A program made the position numbers and the translations under genes. Below, one piece after another: positions 33,708-42,391 of a stretch of DNA of 64,000 nucleotides. The DNA is taken from assembly GCA_017518185.1 (NCBI GenBank), contig JAFWWB010000072.1, forward strand, positions 1 through 64,000. Reading direction: 5' to 3'. How positions within the stretch are numbered: position 1 is the first letter of the stretch; every line of letters starts with the position of its first letter. Origin of the DNA: Lachnospiraceae bacterium (GTDB taxonomy: Bacteria > Bacillota > Clostridia > Lachnospirales > Lachnospiraceae). A model generated the notes under the pieces. It searched no databases. It was not told where the DNA came from and worked only from the letters and a program-made list of their open reading frames with translations.

Positions 33708-35101
33708 AGAAGGAAACTTTGAAAAAACCGAGACTGATGCTGGCTGCGGCGAAAAGCGGCAGCGGGAAGACCATGATCTGCTGCGGACTGCTGCAGTATC
33801 TGAAAAGGAGCGGGGCGGCGCCCGCCGCATTTAAGTGCGGGCCGGATTATATCGATCCAATGTTCCACAAGAAGGTGCTGGGGATAGACAGCGATAATCT
33901 GGATACCTTTTTCTCGGGCAGAGATGAGGTAAGGGAAATGGTGGCAGCCGCGGAAGGCGGCTGTGTCTGTATCGAGGGAGTTATGGGCTTATACGACGGC
34001 GCGTCTCCTTCCCGGACCGAGGGCTCCTGCTATGAGCTGGCGGAGTTTACGGATACTCCCATAGTGCTCGTGGTGGATGCCCGGGGCGCGGGAAGGACGC
34101 TCATCTCCGTGATAAAGGGCATACTTTCGGATGACAGTAACGGGCTTGTTAAAGGGATAATACTGAACCGGATGACGGGAAACTTTTATGAGCGTTTCCG
34201 CCCCTGCCTGGAGGAGGAACTGGAGCGTTCCGGTTTTGATGCGCGTGTCATCGGCTTCCTTCCGGTGCTTAAGGAGGCGGAGTTTGACAGCAGGCATCTG
34301 GGGCTTAAGCTGCCTTCGGAAACGGAGGATGTACTGCGGCGTATCGACTGCGTGGCCGATGCGCTGGCAGAGAATTGTGATATGGAGCTCCTTCGTGATA
34401 TAATGGAAGGAGCTGCGGAGCTTGAAGCCGCGGACAGGAGAGTGAGCCGTGCGCTTCCCCTGTCTGAAGAGCGGCCGGTGCTGGCCCTGGCTTATGACGA
34501 GGCCTTCTGCTTTTATTACAGGGAGAACCTGCGCCTGCTGGAACAGGCGGGGCTCAGGATAGAGAGATTTTCCCCCCTTCGGGACAGGGCTCTGCCGGAA
34601 GGGACGGCAGGCATACTTCTGGGAGGAGGATATCCGGAGCTGCACGGGGCAGAGCTCAGCGCCAATACCGCCATAAGGAACACCATACTTGAGGCAGTGG
34701 AATGCGGGATGCCCGTCATCGCGGAATGCGGGGGGTTCATGTATCTGCACGAACGCCTTGAGGATGCAGAGGGAAAAGAATATGATATGGTGGGTGCCGT
34801 AAAGGGGAAATGCTATCCTGTGGGGCATCCCGTGAGATTCGGCTATTTTGAACTTGAGGAATGCAGGGATCCCTTCTGGTCCGGAACGGAAGGGGTAAAA
34901 GGTCATGAGTTCCACTATTATGAGAGTGAGTCCTGCGGGGAACGCTGCGTGGCAGTTAAGAGGGCCACAGGGCAGCGCCGGAGCTGCATGGGAGGCAGCG
35001 GTGCCTGTTTCTGGGGATTCCCGCATTTTTACTACGCATCAAAACCGGTTATGGCGGAAAAGATAGCCGGGGCAGTGAAGGCATTTGCGGACAGAAGATA
35101 A
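33704..35101 (+). CDS. cbiA: Cobyrinate a,c-diamide synthase
   Basis: The 465-residue glutamine amidotransferase has the P-loop AAKSGSGKTMICCGLLQYL, FKCGPDYIDPMFHKKVLG, EGVMGLYDGASPSRTEGSCY, LLGGGYPELHGAELSANTAI and the amidase Cys in VIAECGGFMYLHE. It amidates the a and c side chains using glutamine and ATP. It overlaps the fusion gene by four bases. Confidence 0.96.
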   Translation: MKKETLKKPRLMLAAAKSGSGKTMICCGLLQYLKRSGAAPAAFKCGPDYIDPMFHKKVLGIDSDNLDTFFSGRDEVREMVAAAEGGCVCIEGVMGLYDGASPSRTEGSCYELAEFTDTPIVLVVDARGAGRTLISVIKGILSDDSNGLVKGIILNRMTGNFYERFRPCLEEELERSGFDARVIGFLPVLKEAEFDSRHLGLKLPSETEDVLRRIDCVADALAENCDMELLRDIMEGAAELEAADRRVSRALPLSEERPVLALAYDEAFCFYYRENLRLLEQAGLRIERFSPLRDRALPEGTAGILLGGGYPELHGAELSANTAIRNTILEAVECGMPVIAECGGFMYLHERLEDAEGKEYDMVGAVKGKCYPVGHPVRFGYFELEECRDPFWSGTEGVKGHEFHYYESESCGERCVAVKRATGQRRSCMGGSGACFWGFPHFYYASKPVMAEKIAGAVKAFADRR

Positions 35102-35112
35102 GGAGACGGGCT

Positions 35113-35364
35113 ATGGAGAATTCATCACGTTTTTTTGCCAACAGGGAATGCGAATACTATCCCTGTCATAAATGCTCCGAGGACATAAACTGCCTTTTCT
35201 GCTACTGCCCGCTTTATGATAAGGACTGTCCGGGAAATTACAGGATGATAGAGAAGAACGGCAGGATGATCAAGAGCTGCATGGACTGCGTCTTTCCCCA
35301 TGTGGCTCGTAATTACGATAAGGTGATGGAACTGCTGATAAATGACAGCGGGGGTAAGGGATAA
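35113..35364 (+). CDS. Small cysteine-rich protein of cobalamin loci
   Basis: This 83-residue protein has nine cysteines, in YYPCHKCSEDINCLFCYCPL, DKDCPGN and KSCMDCVFPH. The pattern matches the cysteine-rich small domain family often found next to cobalamin genes in Clostridia, sometimes fused to other cob enzymes. It likely binds metal (zinc or an Fe-S cluster); its role is not established. It follows cbiA by 11 bases behind GGAGACGGGCT and is the last gene of the cluster. Confidence 0.8.
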   Translation: MENSSRFFANRECEYYPCHKCSEDINCLFCYCPLYDKDCPGNYRMIEKNGRMIKSCMDCVFPHVARNYDKVMELLINDSGGKG

Positions 35365-35408
35365 GAGCAGAGAGATACGGATCGGCACAGATCCTAAAGG
35401 GGGTTACG

Positions 35409-36482
35409 ATGATAAGGGAAGGTGAATGGAAAGGCAGAGAGGCATACAGCGGGGATCTTGGCGTATATACTGAAGAGGTCCTCGAAAACTACGGCGTTGC
35501 TTCGCAGTCCGCGGAAAGGGAGATAATACGTCTGGCTGACATGGGAAACTGCGTCGCCCTGAAGCTGTATGCCGATATGATCTTTTACGGGAAGATCATA
35601 AGAAAGGATCCTTATGTCACGGCTTTTGAACTGTATCTTCGGGCCGCCGGCATAGTGATACCCGAAGATGCCGGGGAGTGGATGATAGGGGAGAAGGCTT
35701 ATCCGCCGGCATTATGGGCGACGGCTTATTATCTTCTGGACTACAGGCGGGGATCCGTACTGCAGCACTGCGGGGAAATTTCCTGCATAGAGGCCATGAG
35801 CAGGGAAACGAGGCTTAAGCATGCTTTCCTGCTGGCCGTAAGCTGTATAAGAGATACGCCTCTGGCCGGGGCGCTCAATCTGCTGGGACGGGTATTGCAG
35901 GAATGCGCGGAGGATGAGGCGCTTTTTAAGGCGCTTCGGCCGGAGCTGGAAAGACAGTTGTCAGGCGGAAGAGTACCGGGTCTTGCTATAGAGTTTAAGA
36001 GTATAGAGACGCAGGGTGAATGCGGTGTTATCGCGGAAGAGTTTTTCCGCGCTGCGGCGTCTGAAGGATATGTTTATGCCTGCAATAACCTTGCTGCGAG
36101 GGAAGCTGCGAGGATCGTGAAGCTGTACGCCGCCGGGAAAGATGCAAAGGCGCATATAGAAGAATATATTTCCGCGCTGGCTGCCGCAGCCGGTAGATAC
36201 GAACCCTATGCGGCAAACCGGCTCGGATTGTTTTATATCACCGGAGAGATAAAAAGCGAAACAGGGAAGGCGGTTTTCCCTTCATATGTCGATCATTCCC
36301 GGGCGAAGGAATGCTTCCGGAAGGCCTGTGTCTGCCCTGATAAGCATTCGGCCTGGGCCTACTACAATCTTCTGAAATATTACCCCCGTGATTACGAGAA
36401 GGACATAGACCTCATGAACGAACACATGGACCAGATAAAGCTGCTGGATCCGGAGGTGTACGATCTGGCGATGGAGCTGTAG
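35409..36482 (+). CDS. Hypothetical protein with Sel1-like helical repeats
   Basis: The 357-residue protein is mostly helical. Several stretches resemble Sel1/TPR repeats (AEREIIRLADMGNCVALKLY, AFELYLRAAGI, EEFFRAAASEGYVYACNNLA, ANRLGLFYITGEIK, AKECFRKACVC, AWAYYNLLKYYPRDY). There is no signal peptide or membrane helix. Such proteins act as protein-interaction scaffolds, and no specific role can be assigned. AAAGGGGG precedes the ATG at 35409. It lies 44 bases after the cobalamin cluster and may be on the same transcript. Confidence 0.65.
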   Translation: MIREGEWKGREAYSGDLGVYTEEVLENYGVASQSAEREIIRLADMGNCVALKLYADMIFYGKIIRKDPYVTAFELYLRAAGIVIPEDAGEWMIGEKAYPPALWATAYYLLDYRRGSVLQHCGEISCIEAMSRETRLKHAFLLAVSCIRDTPLAGALNLLGRVLQECAEDEALFKALRPELERQLSGGRVPGLAIEFKSIETQGECGVIAEEFFRAAASEGYVYACNNLAAREAARIVKLYAAGKDAKAHIEEYISALAAAAGRYEPYAANRLGLFYITGEIKSETGKAVFPSYVDHSRAKECFRKACVCPDKHSAWAYYNLLKYYPRDYEKDIDLMNEHMDQIKLLDPEVYDLAMEL

Positions 36483-36526
36483 GGGGGATATAGCTACACA
36501 GCAAAGCATTTTTAGGAAATAAAAAG

Positions 36527-38071
36527 TTGAAGGAAAAAGATCTGCAGTCACTGACTGAAAAAAACATAGAGAGCGGCACTTTCGGCAGGGCGGATATCGT
36601 CGCAGCGGTGGTGATATTTGCGGCGGCCTTTTTGGTGTCGATTATCGGGATATATAACGGACATGAGTGGGGCGGGGATTTCAGCCAGTATATCGCCCAG
36701 GCAAGGGCTCTGGATACGGGAGATATCAGCGGCTGGCTTGAGAAGAATACCTTTATAGTTGAAAACTCCCACGAGGCGCTCGCGGCCACGGTGTATCCCT
36801 GGCTCATGCCGCTGATGCTGATGCCGGTATACCACTTTTTCGGATTGGATTACATTCCCTATCAGATATTCCAGTCAGTTATATTCGCGGCATCGGTCAT
36901 GCTGCTCTGGGTCTTCATGAGAAGAAGGCAGACCGGCAGAACCAAGGCTGCAGCCATCATCGCGGCGGTCATTGCAAACCGAGAATATCTGATGCTCACA
37001 AAGAATATCATCTCGGATCTGCTCTGCTTTTTCTTTGTGGTGCTGGCCTGGGTGGCCATTGATCTTTATCTTGAAGAAAGAAAGCCAGGACAGGCGCTGT
37101 ATGCGGGCATCTGCTGCTCACTGGCCTGTCTTACCAGGACCATGGCGCTGGCTCTCTTTGCGGCTCTTTTTGCGACGGACTTCTTTTATATCGCCGGCAG
37201 GATCAGGAACAGAGAGAAGATGCATCTTAAGGAGCTGCTGACCTGCGGCATCCCATATGTTTCCTTTCTGCTGATCAACAGCTTTATGGGAATGGTGCTT
37301 CCAAAGAGCGGAGGCACCTATTCCACCTTCTTTTCACTTGAGCCTGCAGGCCGGCTGAGCAATGTTTTCTACTACGTAAACCAGTTCAAGCTCTTTATCT
37401 TCCAGGGAAGACAGGGGATGTACGGCCGGACCGTGTATGTAATGCTTCTCGTGTTCGTGCCTTTGCTGATACTGGCTCTTGCCGGAGCGGCAGAAAGGCT
37501 CATGAAGGCGGACTGGCTCGTGTTCTACGGCGGGGCCACCATGGGGATGCTCATCATATACAAATATCAGGCGGGCACGAGATTCCTTCTCTCAATATTC
37601 CCCGTGATACTCATGATGGTGTTTTACGGGCTGGAGCTTTTGTGTAAAAAGGCGGGGGAGAAGCGTCCGAAGCTGAAGCTGCTTTACATCCTGCCGGCAT
37701 TCATATGCCTGCTGTGCATTGTCAACGGCACTCTTTACCTGACGGATCTCATAAGGGAACCTCTGACGGATGAGGTGAGCTCACCGGAGGCTATGGAGCT
37801 GTACGGATATATAAATAAGGAGCTTTCGGAGGAGGATGTGGTCTTCACCTGGAAGCCCAGAGTGCTCTATCTCTACACGGGAGTATATGCCTATGCCGAG
37901 TTCGTTGGGGATTCGGAGGAGATCTTTGACCGGGCGGATTACGTGCTCCAGTGCAATACCTCCCTGCCGGGCTGGAGGGATAAGCTGGGAGCATTGATGA
38001 ATAAGGACCCGGAACGCTACGAGCAGGTTTTTTCCAATAAGGATTTTGAACTATACAGGATACGGCGTTGA
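36527..38071 (+). CDS. Membrane glycosyltransferase, PMT/ArnT-like (GT-C fold)
   Basis: The 514-residue protein starts with a TTG after AGGAAATAAAAAG. It has about eleven hydrophobic helices. The first extracytoplasmic loop carries GHEWGGDFSQYIAQARALDT with the Asp expected in GT-C enzymes, and a later segment resembles PMT_2 proteins (LTRTMALALFAALFATDFFY, RFLLSIFPVILMMVFYGLEL). Such enzymes use lipid-linked sugars outside the membrane to glycosylate proteins or envelope polymers. Donor and acceptor are unknown. The end is soluble. A strong promoter for the next gene overlaps its stop. Confidence 0.72.
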   Translation: MKEKDLQSLTEKNIESGTFGRADIVAAVVIFAAAFLVSIIGIYNGHEWGGDFSQYIAQARALDTGDISGWLEKNTFIVENSHEALAATVYPWLMPLMLMPVYHFFGLDYIPYQIFQSVIFAASVMLLWVFMRRRQTGRTKAAAIIAAVIANREYLMLTKNIISDLLCFFFVVLAWVAIDLYLEERKPGQALYAGICCSLACLTRTMALALFAALFATDFFYIAGRIRNREKMHLKELLTCGIPYVSFLLINSFMGMVLPKSGGTYSTFFSLEPAGRLSNVFYYVNQFKLFIFQGRQGMYGRTVYVMLLVFVPLLILALAGAAERLMKADWLVFYGGATMGMLIIYKYQAGTRFLLSIFPVILMMVFYGLELLCKKAGEKRPKLKLLYILPAFICLLCIVNGTLYLTDLIREPLTDEVSSPEAMELYGYINKELSEEDVVFTWKPRVLYLYTGVYAYAEFVGDSEEIFDRADYVLQCNTSLPGWRDKLGALMNKDPERYEQVFSNKDFELYRIRR

Positions 38072-38096
38072 AATCGTCGGTGGCAGGTGCTATAAT
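38068..38096 (+). promoter_or_regulatory. Promoter of the HD-domain gene
   Basis: TTGAAA (38068-38073), an exact 17-base spacer and consensus TATAAT (38091-38096) with the TGC of an extended -10. The -35 overlaps the stop codon of the preceding gene. Confidence 0.85.
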
Positions 38097-38130
38097 ATCC
38101 CCAAAGGCATTTTTGTAAAGGGGTTACGTG

Positions 38131-39267
38131 ATGATATTTGTTTCAAGTGAAAAACTCAAGTCCGGCATGAGGCTGGCGAAGCCCATATTCAACAAGCAGG
38201 GGGTCATGCTCTATGAGCGTGATTCAAAACTTACGTCCCAGGGCATCAATTCCATAAAAAATTTCGGCCTGATAGGCATTTATGTGCTGGAGCCCGCTGA
38301 GCCCCTTCCTCCCATGACGGAGGAGGACAGGGAGTTCGAGCGTTTCCAGACCATGTCCGTGTTCACACTGCAGGAGATCATGGACGATATAAGGGCAGGT
38401 ACCCATCCCCATAAGCTGGAGACGCTTACGGCGGAGATACTCAGGCGTTTCGGCCGCAGGGACGGCAAGTTCAGCTTTACCCAGAATCTCCGGAGCGCGG
38501 AGGATAATGTGTTCAAGCATTCGCTGAACACGGCCATACTCAGCGCCGGCATTGCCGCGGAGCTTAACCTGGGAGCCGAAAAGCAGCGCTACACCGTTAT
38601 AGCGGCCATGCTCCATGACATCGGATCCCTTGATATACCGGAGCCCATCATGCGAAAGAAGAGTGATGAGCTCAGCGATGAGGATAATGAACTCATACAG
38701 CGCTGCCGTGAGGAGGGCTACAGGCTGCTCCGCGACAACTGTGATCTGGACAGCGAGATAATGAAGAATATCTCCAGCCTGCTCAGGGAGCTCAGGGGTG
38801 AAAGCCAGAACGGACCGAAGCCCAAGACGCCGGACCTCCAGGTGGAGACCCTGAAGGTGGCATATGTGTTTGACATGATGACGGCCATGAAGTACGGGGA
38901 AGAGCCCCAGTCGGATATAGCCGCCTATAAATACCTGCATCATCCCAGGAACCGGATGAACCAGCAGGTGGTGCGGGCGCTGACCAGGGCCATTCATATC
39001 GTTCCCATGGGCTGCACCATACAGCTTACCGACGGCAGCAAGGGCATAGTCCTCACGGAGAACGAGGACGATATCTTAAGGCCCTTCATCCTTTCCTTTA
39101 ATGATAACCGCATCTACAACCTGACAGACGGCAGGGTCTATGAGAAGATGCAGATAAAGGATGTGCTTAAGACCATGGATAACCGTTATATAATGACGGA
39201 TAAGTTCGCAGAGTATCAGGAGGCTTTGAGGAAAGGCGAGGCGAAGGTCGTCCACCTGCCCGGGTGA
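38131..39267 (+). CDS. HD-GYP-like phosphodiesterase-family protein, degenerate GYP motif
   Basis: The start is ATG 38131, seven bases after AAAGGGG. The 378-residue protein has an N-terminal region typical of clostridial HD-GYP proteins (SGMRLAKPIFNKQGVMLYER). An HD domain follows with its first His in EDNVFKHSLNTAILSAGIA and the HD pair in AAMLHDIGSLDIPEPIMRK. The HHERxDGxGYP region that defines c-di-GMP hydrolases is not recognisable where expected (SSLLRELRGESQNGPKPKTP). It may bind a cyclic dinucleotide without cleaving it, or hydrolyse another phosphoester. The C-terminal beta-rich segment (MGCTIQLTDGSKGIVLTENE) is typical of the group. Confidence 0.78.
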   Translation: MIFVSSEKLKSGMRLAKPIFNKQGVMLYERDSKLTSQGINSIKNFGLIGIYVLEPAEPLPPMTEEDREFERFQTMSVFTLQEIMDDIRAGTHPHKLETLTAEILRRFGRRDGKFSFTQNLRSAEDNVFKHSLNTAILSAGIAAELNLGAEKQRYTVIAAMLHDIGSLDIPEPIMRKKSDELSDEDNELIQRCREEGYRLLRDNCDLDSEIMKNISSLLRELRGESQNGPKPKTPDLQVETLKVAYVFDMMTAMKYGEEPQSDIAAYKYLHHPRNRMNQQVVRALTRAIHIVPMGCTIQLTDGSKGIVLTENEDDILRPFILSFNDNRIYNLTDGRVYEKMQIKDVLKTMDNRYIMTDKFAEYQEALRKGEAKVVHLPG

Positions 39268-39272
39268 ATCCG

Positions 39273-39890
39273 ATGAAAAAATATACGGGTATAGAGACTA
39301 TTCATGAAAACCCGCATCTGAATTTCTACCATATGGATGCCCTGACGGATTCCGGCAGGGTATTCGATTATTATTTTGTTTCCAGAAATAAAAGAGACAG
39401 GCTGAAAGCTGAGACCGGCGAACTGAGAGCTGAGGGGGTGGAGATCTTCCCGCTGCTTAAGGAAGACCCGGACAGGATAGTACTTATCAGGCAGTACCGT
39501 TATCCCGTGGGCGGCTATATCTATGAACTGCCGGCGGGGCTTATCGACGGAGACGAGACTCCGGAGGAAGCCGCGGTACGGGAGATGAAGGAAGAGACCG
39601 GATATGACTTTGTTCCGGTTGAGGGTGACAGCGCCTTCCGGAGGCCTTTTTACATGGGACAGGGCTATACCGACGAGGCCTGCTGCGCCGTATTCGGCTA
39701 TGCATCGGGAAAGACGGAGAGAAAGCCGGAGGATACGGAATCGATAGAGGTGCTTACGGCGGACCGTAAGGAGCTCCGCAGGATACTGAGGGAGAAAAGG
39801 GCGTCCCTGAGGATGGCATATCTTTCTATGGCGTACCTGTCTTCCGATCCCGGGGATCCGTTTAATTTCTTAAAAGGAGAGCGGACATGA
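39273..39890 (+). CDS. NUDIX hydrolase, probable ADP-ribose pyrophosphatase
   Basis: ATG 39273 has GGGTG seven bases upstream, giving 205 residues. The NUDIX box is complete: GLIDGDETPEEAAVREMKEE followed by TGYD. Upstream, IVLIRQYRYPVGGYIYELPA and downstream YMGQGYTDEACCAVFGYA match ADP-ribose or ADP-sugar pyrophosphatases. It would cleave ADP-ribose to AMP and ribose 5-phosphate. It is packed between the HD gene and a mannosidase, overlapping the latter by four bases. Confidence 0.9.
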   Translation: MKKYTGIETIHENPHLNFYHMDALTDSGRVFDYYFVSRNKRDRLKAETGELRAEGVEIFPLLKEDPDRIVLIRQYRYPVGGYIYELPAGLIDGDETPEEAAVREMKEETGYDFVPVEGDSAFRRPFYMGQGYTDEACCAVFGYASGKTERKPEDTESIEVLTADRKELRRILREKRASLRMAYLSMAYLSSDPGDPFNFLKGERT

Positions 39891-42391
39891 CATCGTACAG
39901 TTTACTTGGTGAAGGCTGGAAGCTTAACGAAGCAGGGAGCAGTGTGACATACGACGCAGCTGCCCCCTGTTCGGTATTATCGGTGCTGCTTGAGGAAGGC
40001 GTGATACCGGATCCCTATGACAGGGAAAATGAAAAGGCGGCGCTCAGATATCTGGAAAAGGATTATGAGTTCAGCCGCAGCTTTACCCTCGGCGGCGAGC
40101 AGCTGCTTGAGGATGCCTGCGAGCTGGTATTTGAGGGACTGGATACCGTGACGGATATCTTCCTGAACGGTGAGAAGCTCTCAACCACAAAAAACATGCA
40201 CCGGACCTACCGCTTTCCCGTAAAGGACAGGCTTAAGATGGGAGCAAATGAGATCAGGATATTCTTCCATTCCCCTCTTAAGTTCATCAGCGAACATACG
40301 CCGGTCCATAAGATAAACTACTGCGCTGCAGGAGCACTTCCGGGAGGCCAGTATATGCGGAAGGCCCATTCCTCCTTTGGCTGGGACTGGGGCCCGCAGC
40401 TGCCGGATATGGGCATACTCAGGGACATACGCATCGAGAGCTTTTCCAAGGTGCGGCTGAAGGAGGTGCATTTCTACCAGGAACACGAGAACGGGGGCGT
40501 CACCCTGTTCATCGATCCCATTCTTGAATACACGGATCCCATCCCCGTGGAGATAAGCATAGATATGACCGGGCAGGAGTCACTTACCATGATGACCAGG
40601 ATGCTGCCCGACGGCGTAAGCGTCACGCAGCGCGGAGAGAATGAAGTAGGCATAAAGGTCAAGAACCCGAAGCTCTGGTGGCCCAACGGCTGCGGGGAGG
40701 ACAGGCAGCCGCTGTACGAGGTTAAACTGACGGTTAAGAAGGCGGACAAGATCTACGACAGCAGGACATACAGGGTAGGCCTGCGCACCATAGAGCTGGT
40801 GCGGGAGAAGGACGAATACGGTGAGAGCTTCTGCTTTGCGGTGAACGGTCTTAAGATATTCGCAAAGGGAGCGGACTATATCCCGGAGGATGCCCTGTAT
40901 CCCAGGATAAATGCAAAAAGGCAGGCCGAGCTGCTGGATGCCGCAAAGGATGCGGGATTTAACTGCCTGCGCATCTGGGGTGGCGGCTATTATCCCACGG
41001 ATGAGTTTTACGATATGTGCGACAGCAGGGGGATACTTCTCTGGCAGGACCTTATGTTTGCCTGCAATGTGTACGAGCTTACACCGGGCTTTGAGAAGAG
41101 CATACTTGCGGAGGTCAGGGACAATGTGAAGCGGCTTAAGCATCACGCCTGCCTCGCCCTCTGGTGCGGCAACAACGAGATAGAATCGGCCTGGTATCAC
41201 TGGCCGGGCTTTAAGGATGAGGCTCCTGCCCTGAAGGCGGACTATATCAAGATGTTTGAATACCTGCTTCCGGCGGTAGTGGCGGATGAAGATGAGCAGA
41301 CGCCCTGGTGGCCTTCATCTCCTTCTTCGGGAGGCTGTTTTGATGCGCCCGACGATGAAAACAGGGGCGATGCCCATTACTGGGATGTTTGGCACGGGGA
41401 GAAGCCCTTCACCGAATACAGGCAGCATCATTTCCGCTTCCTTTCCGAGTTCGGCTTCCAGTCCTTCCCCAGCATCAAGACCGTGAAGAGTTTTACGGAG
41501 CCGGAGGACAGGAACATATTCTCACCTGTCATGGAAAGCCATCAGAAGAATGAAGCCGCCAACGGAAAGATGCTCAGATATATCTCCGGGTATTTCCGCT
41601 ATCCGAAGGATCTCGAGCAGCTGATCTATACAAGCCAGATACTGCAGGGGCTGGCCATAGAATACGGCGTAGACCATTTCCGCAGGGAGAGGGGGCGCTG
41701 CATGGGAACCCTGTTCTGGCAGCTTAATGACAACTGGCCCGTGGCCTCCTGGAGCGCCATCGACTGGTACGGCCGCAGGAAGCCCCTTATGTATATGGCG
41801 AAGCGCTTCTTTGCAAAGCAGAGGCTGAGCGGCACGCTGGACGGGATGAATGTCACGCCCTATGTGGTAAATGACGGAAATACGGATGAGACGCTGCGGG
41901 TGAAGATAAGCCTTATGACGCTGGATGGCAGCGAGCTGGCGCGTTTCTCGGAGGAGGGAAGATGCCCGGCGGGATCGGTATGGAAGGGGATAAGCCGTTC
42001 TCTCGAGAAGCCCATTGAGGGCAGGGATCCCAGGGAGCTTTATATCAATATAGAAGGTGATACGAGAGAGGGAAAACTGGACAGCTGCCAGCTCTTCCTT
42101 GTGCCCTTCAAGTATCTGGACCTGAAACGTCCGGGCATTGAGACCGAGGTGCTGGAAGAGAAGGATCACTATGTGATAAAGCTGAAGAGCGATATACCCG
42201 CGCCATTTGTGGTGCTGGATCTGAAGGACGCCGATGCGGTCTTTTCGGATAATGTTTTATTCCTGCAGAAGGACAGGGAGGTCAGCGTGAAGCTGGATAA
42301 GAAGAGTATCAGCGGCATGGCGGAGATAGCGGACGCTAAAACCCTTAGGGAGCAGCTGGTGGTATATGATCTGAGAGGAGCATACGAATGA
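39887..42391 (+). CDS. Beta-mannosidase, glycoside hydrolase family 2
   Basis: The 834-residue enzyme has the GH2 order: sugar-binding jelly roll (about 1-180), Ig-like domain and TIM barrel. The acid/base Glu lies in LWCGNNEIESAWYHWPG at about residue 432 and the nucleophile Glu in RFLSEFGFQSFPS at about 520. SFGWDWGPQLPDMG and TLFWQLNDNWPVASWSAIDW are specific to beta-mannosidases. No signal peptide is present, so it works inside the cell, removing mannose from imported oligosaccharides. It overlaps the alpha-galactosidase gene by four bases. Confidence 0.93.
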   Translation: MTSYSLLGEGWKLNEAGSSVTYDAAAPCSVLSVLLEEGVIPDPYDRENEKAALRYLEKDYEFSRSFTLGGEQLLEDACELVFEGLDTVTDIFLNGEKLSTTKNMHRTYRFPVKDRLKMGANEIRIFFHSPLKFISEHTPVHKINYCAAGALPGGQYMRKAHSSFGWDWGPQLPDMGILRDIRIESFSKVRLKEVHFYQEHENGGVTLFIDPILEYTDPIPVEISIDMTGQESLTMMTRMLPDGVSVTQRGENEVGIKVKNPKLWWPNGCGEDRQPLYEVKLTVKKADKIYDSRTYRVGLRTIELVREKDEYGESFCFAVNGLKIFAKGADYIPEDALYPRINAKRQAELLDAAKDAGFNCLRIWGGGYYPTDEFYDMCDSRGILLWQDLMFACNVYELTPGFEKSILAEVRDNVKRLKHHACLALWCGNNEIESAWYHWPGFKDEAPALKADYIKMFEYLLPAVVADEDEQTPWWPSSPSSGGCFDAPDDENRGDAHYWDVWHGEKPFTEYRQHHFRFLSEFGFQSFPSIKTVKSFTEPEDRNIFSPVMESHQKNEAANGKMLRYISGYFRYPKDLEQLIYTSQILQGLAIEYGVDHFRRERGRCMGTLFWQLNDNWPVASWSAIDWYGRRKPLMYMAKRFFAKQRLSGTLDGMNVTPYVVNDGNTDETLRVKISLMTLDGSELARFSEEGRCPAGSVWKGISRSLEKPIEGRDPRELYINIEGDTREGKLDSCQLFLVPFKYLDLKRPGIETEVLEEKDHYVIKLKSDIPAPFVVLDLKDADAVFSDNVLFLQKDREVSVKLDKKSISGMAEIADAKTLREQLVVYDLRGAYE

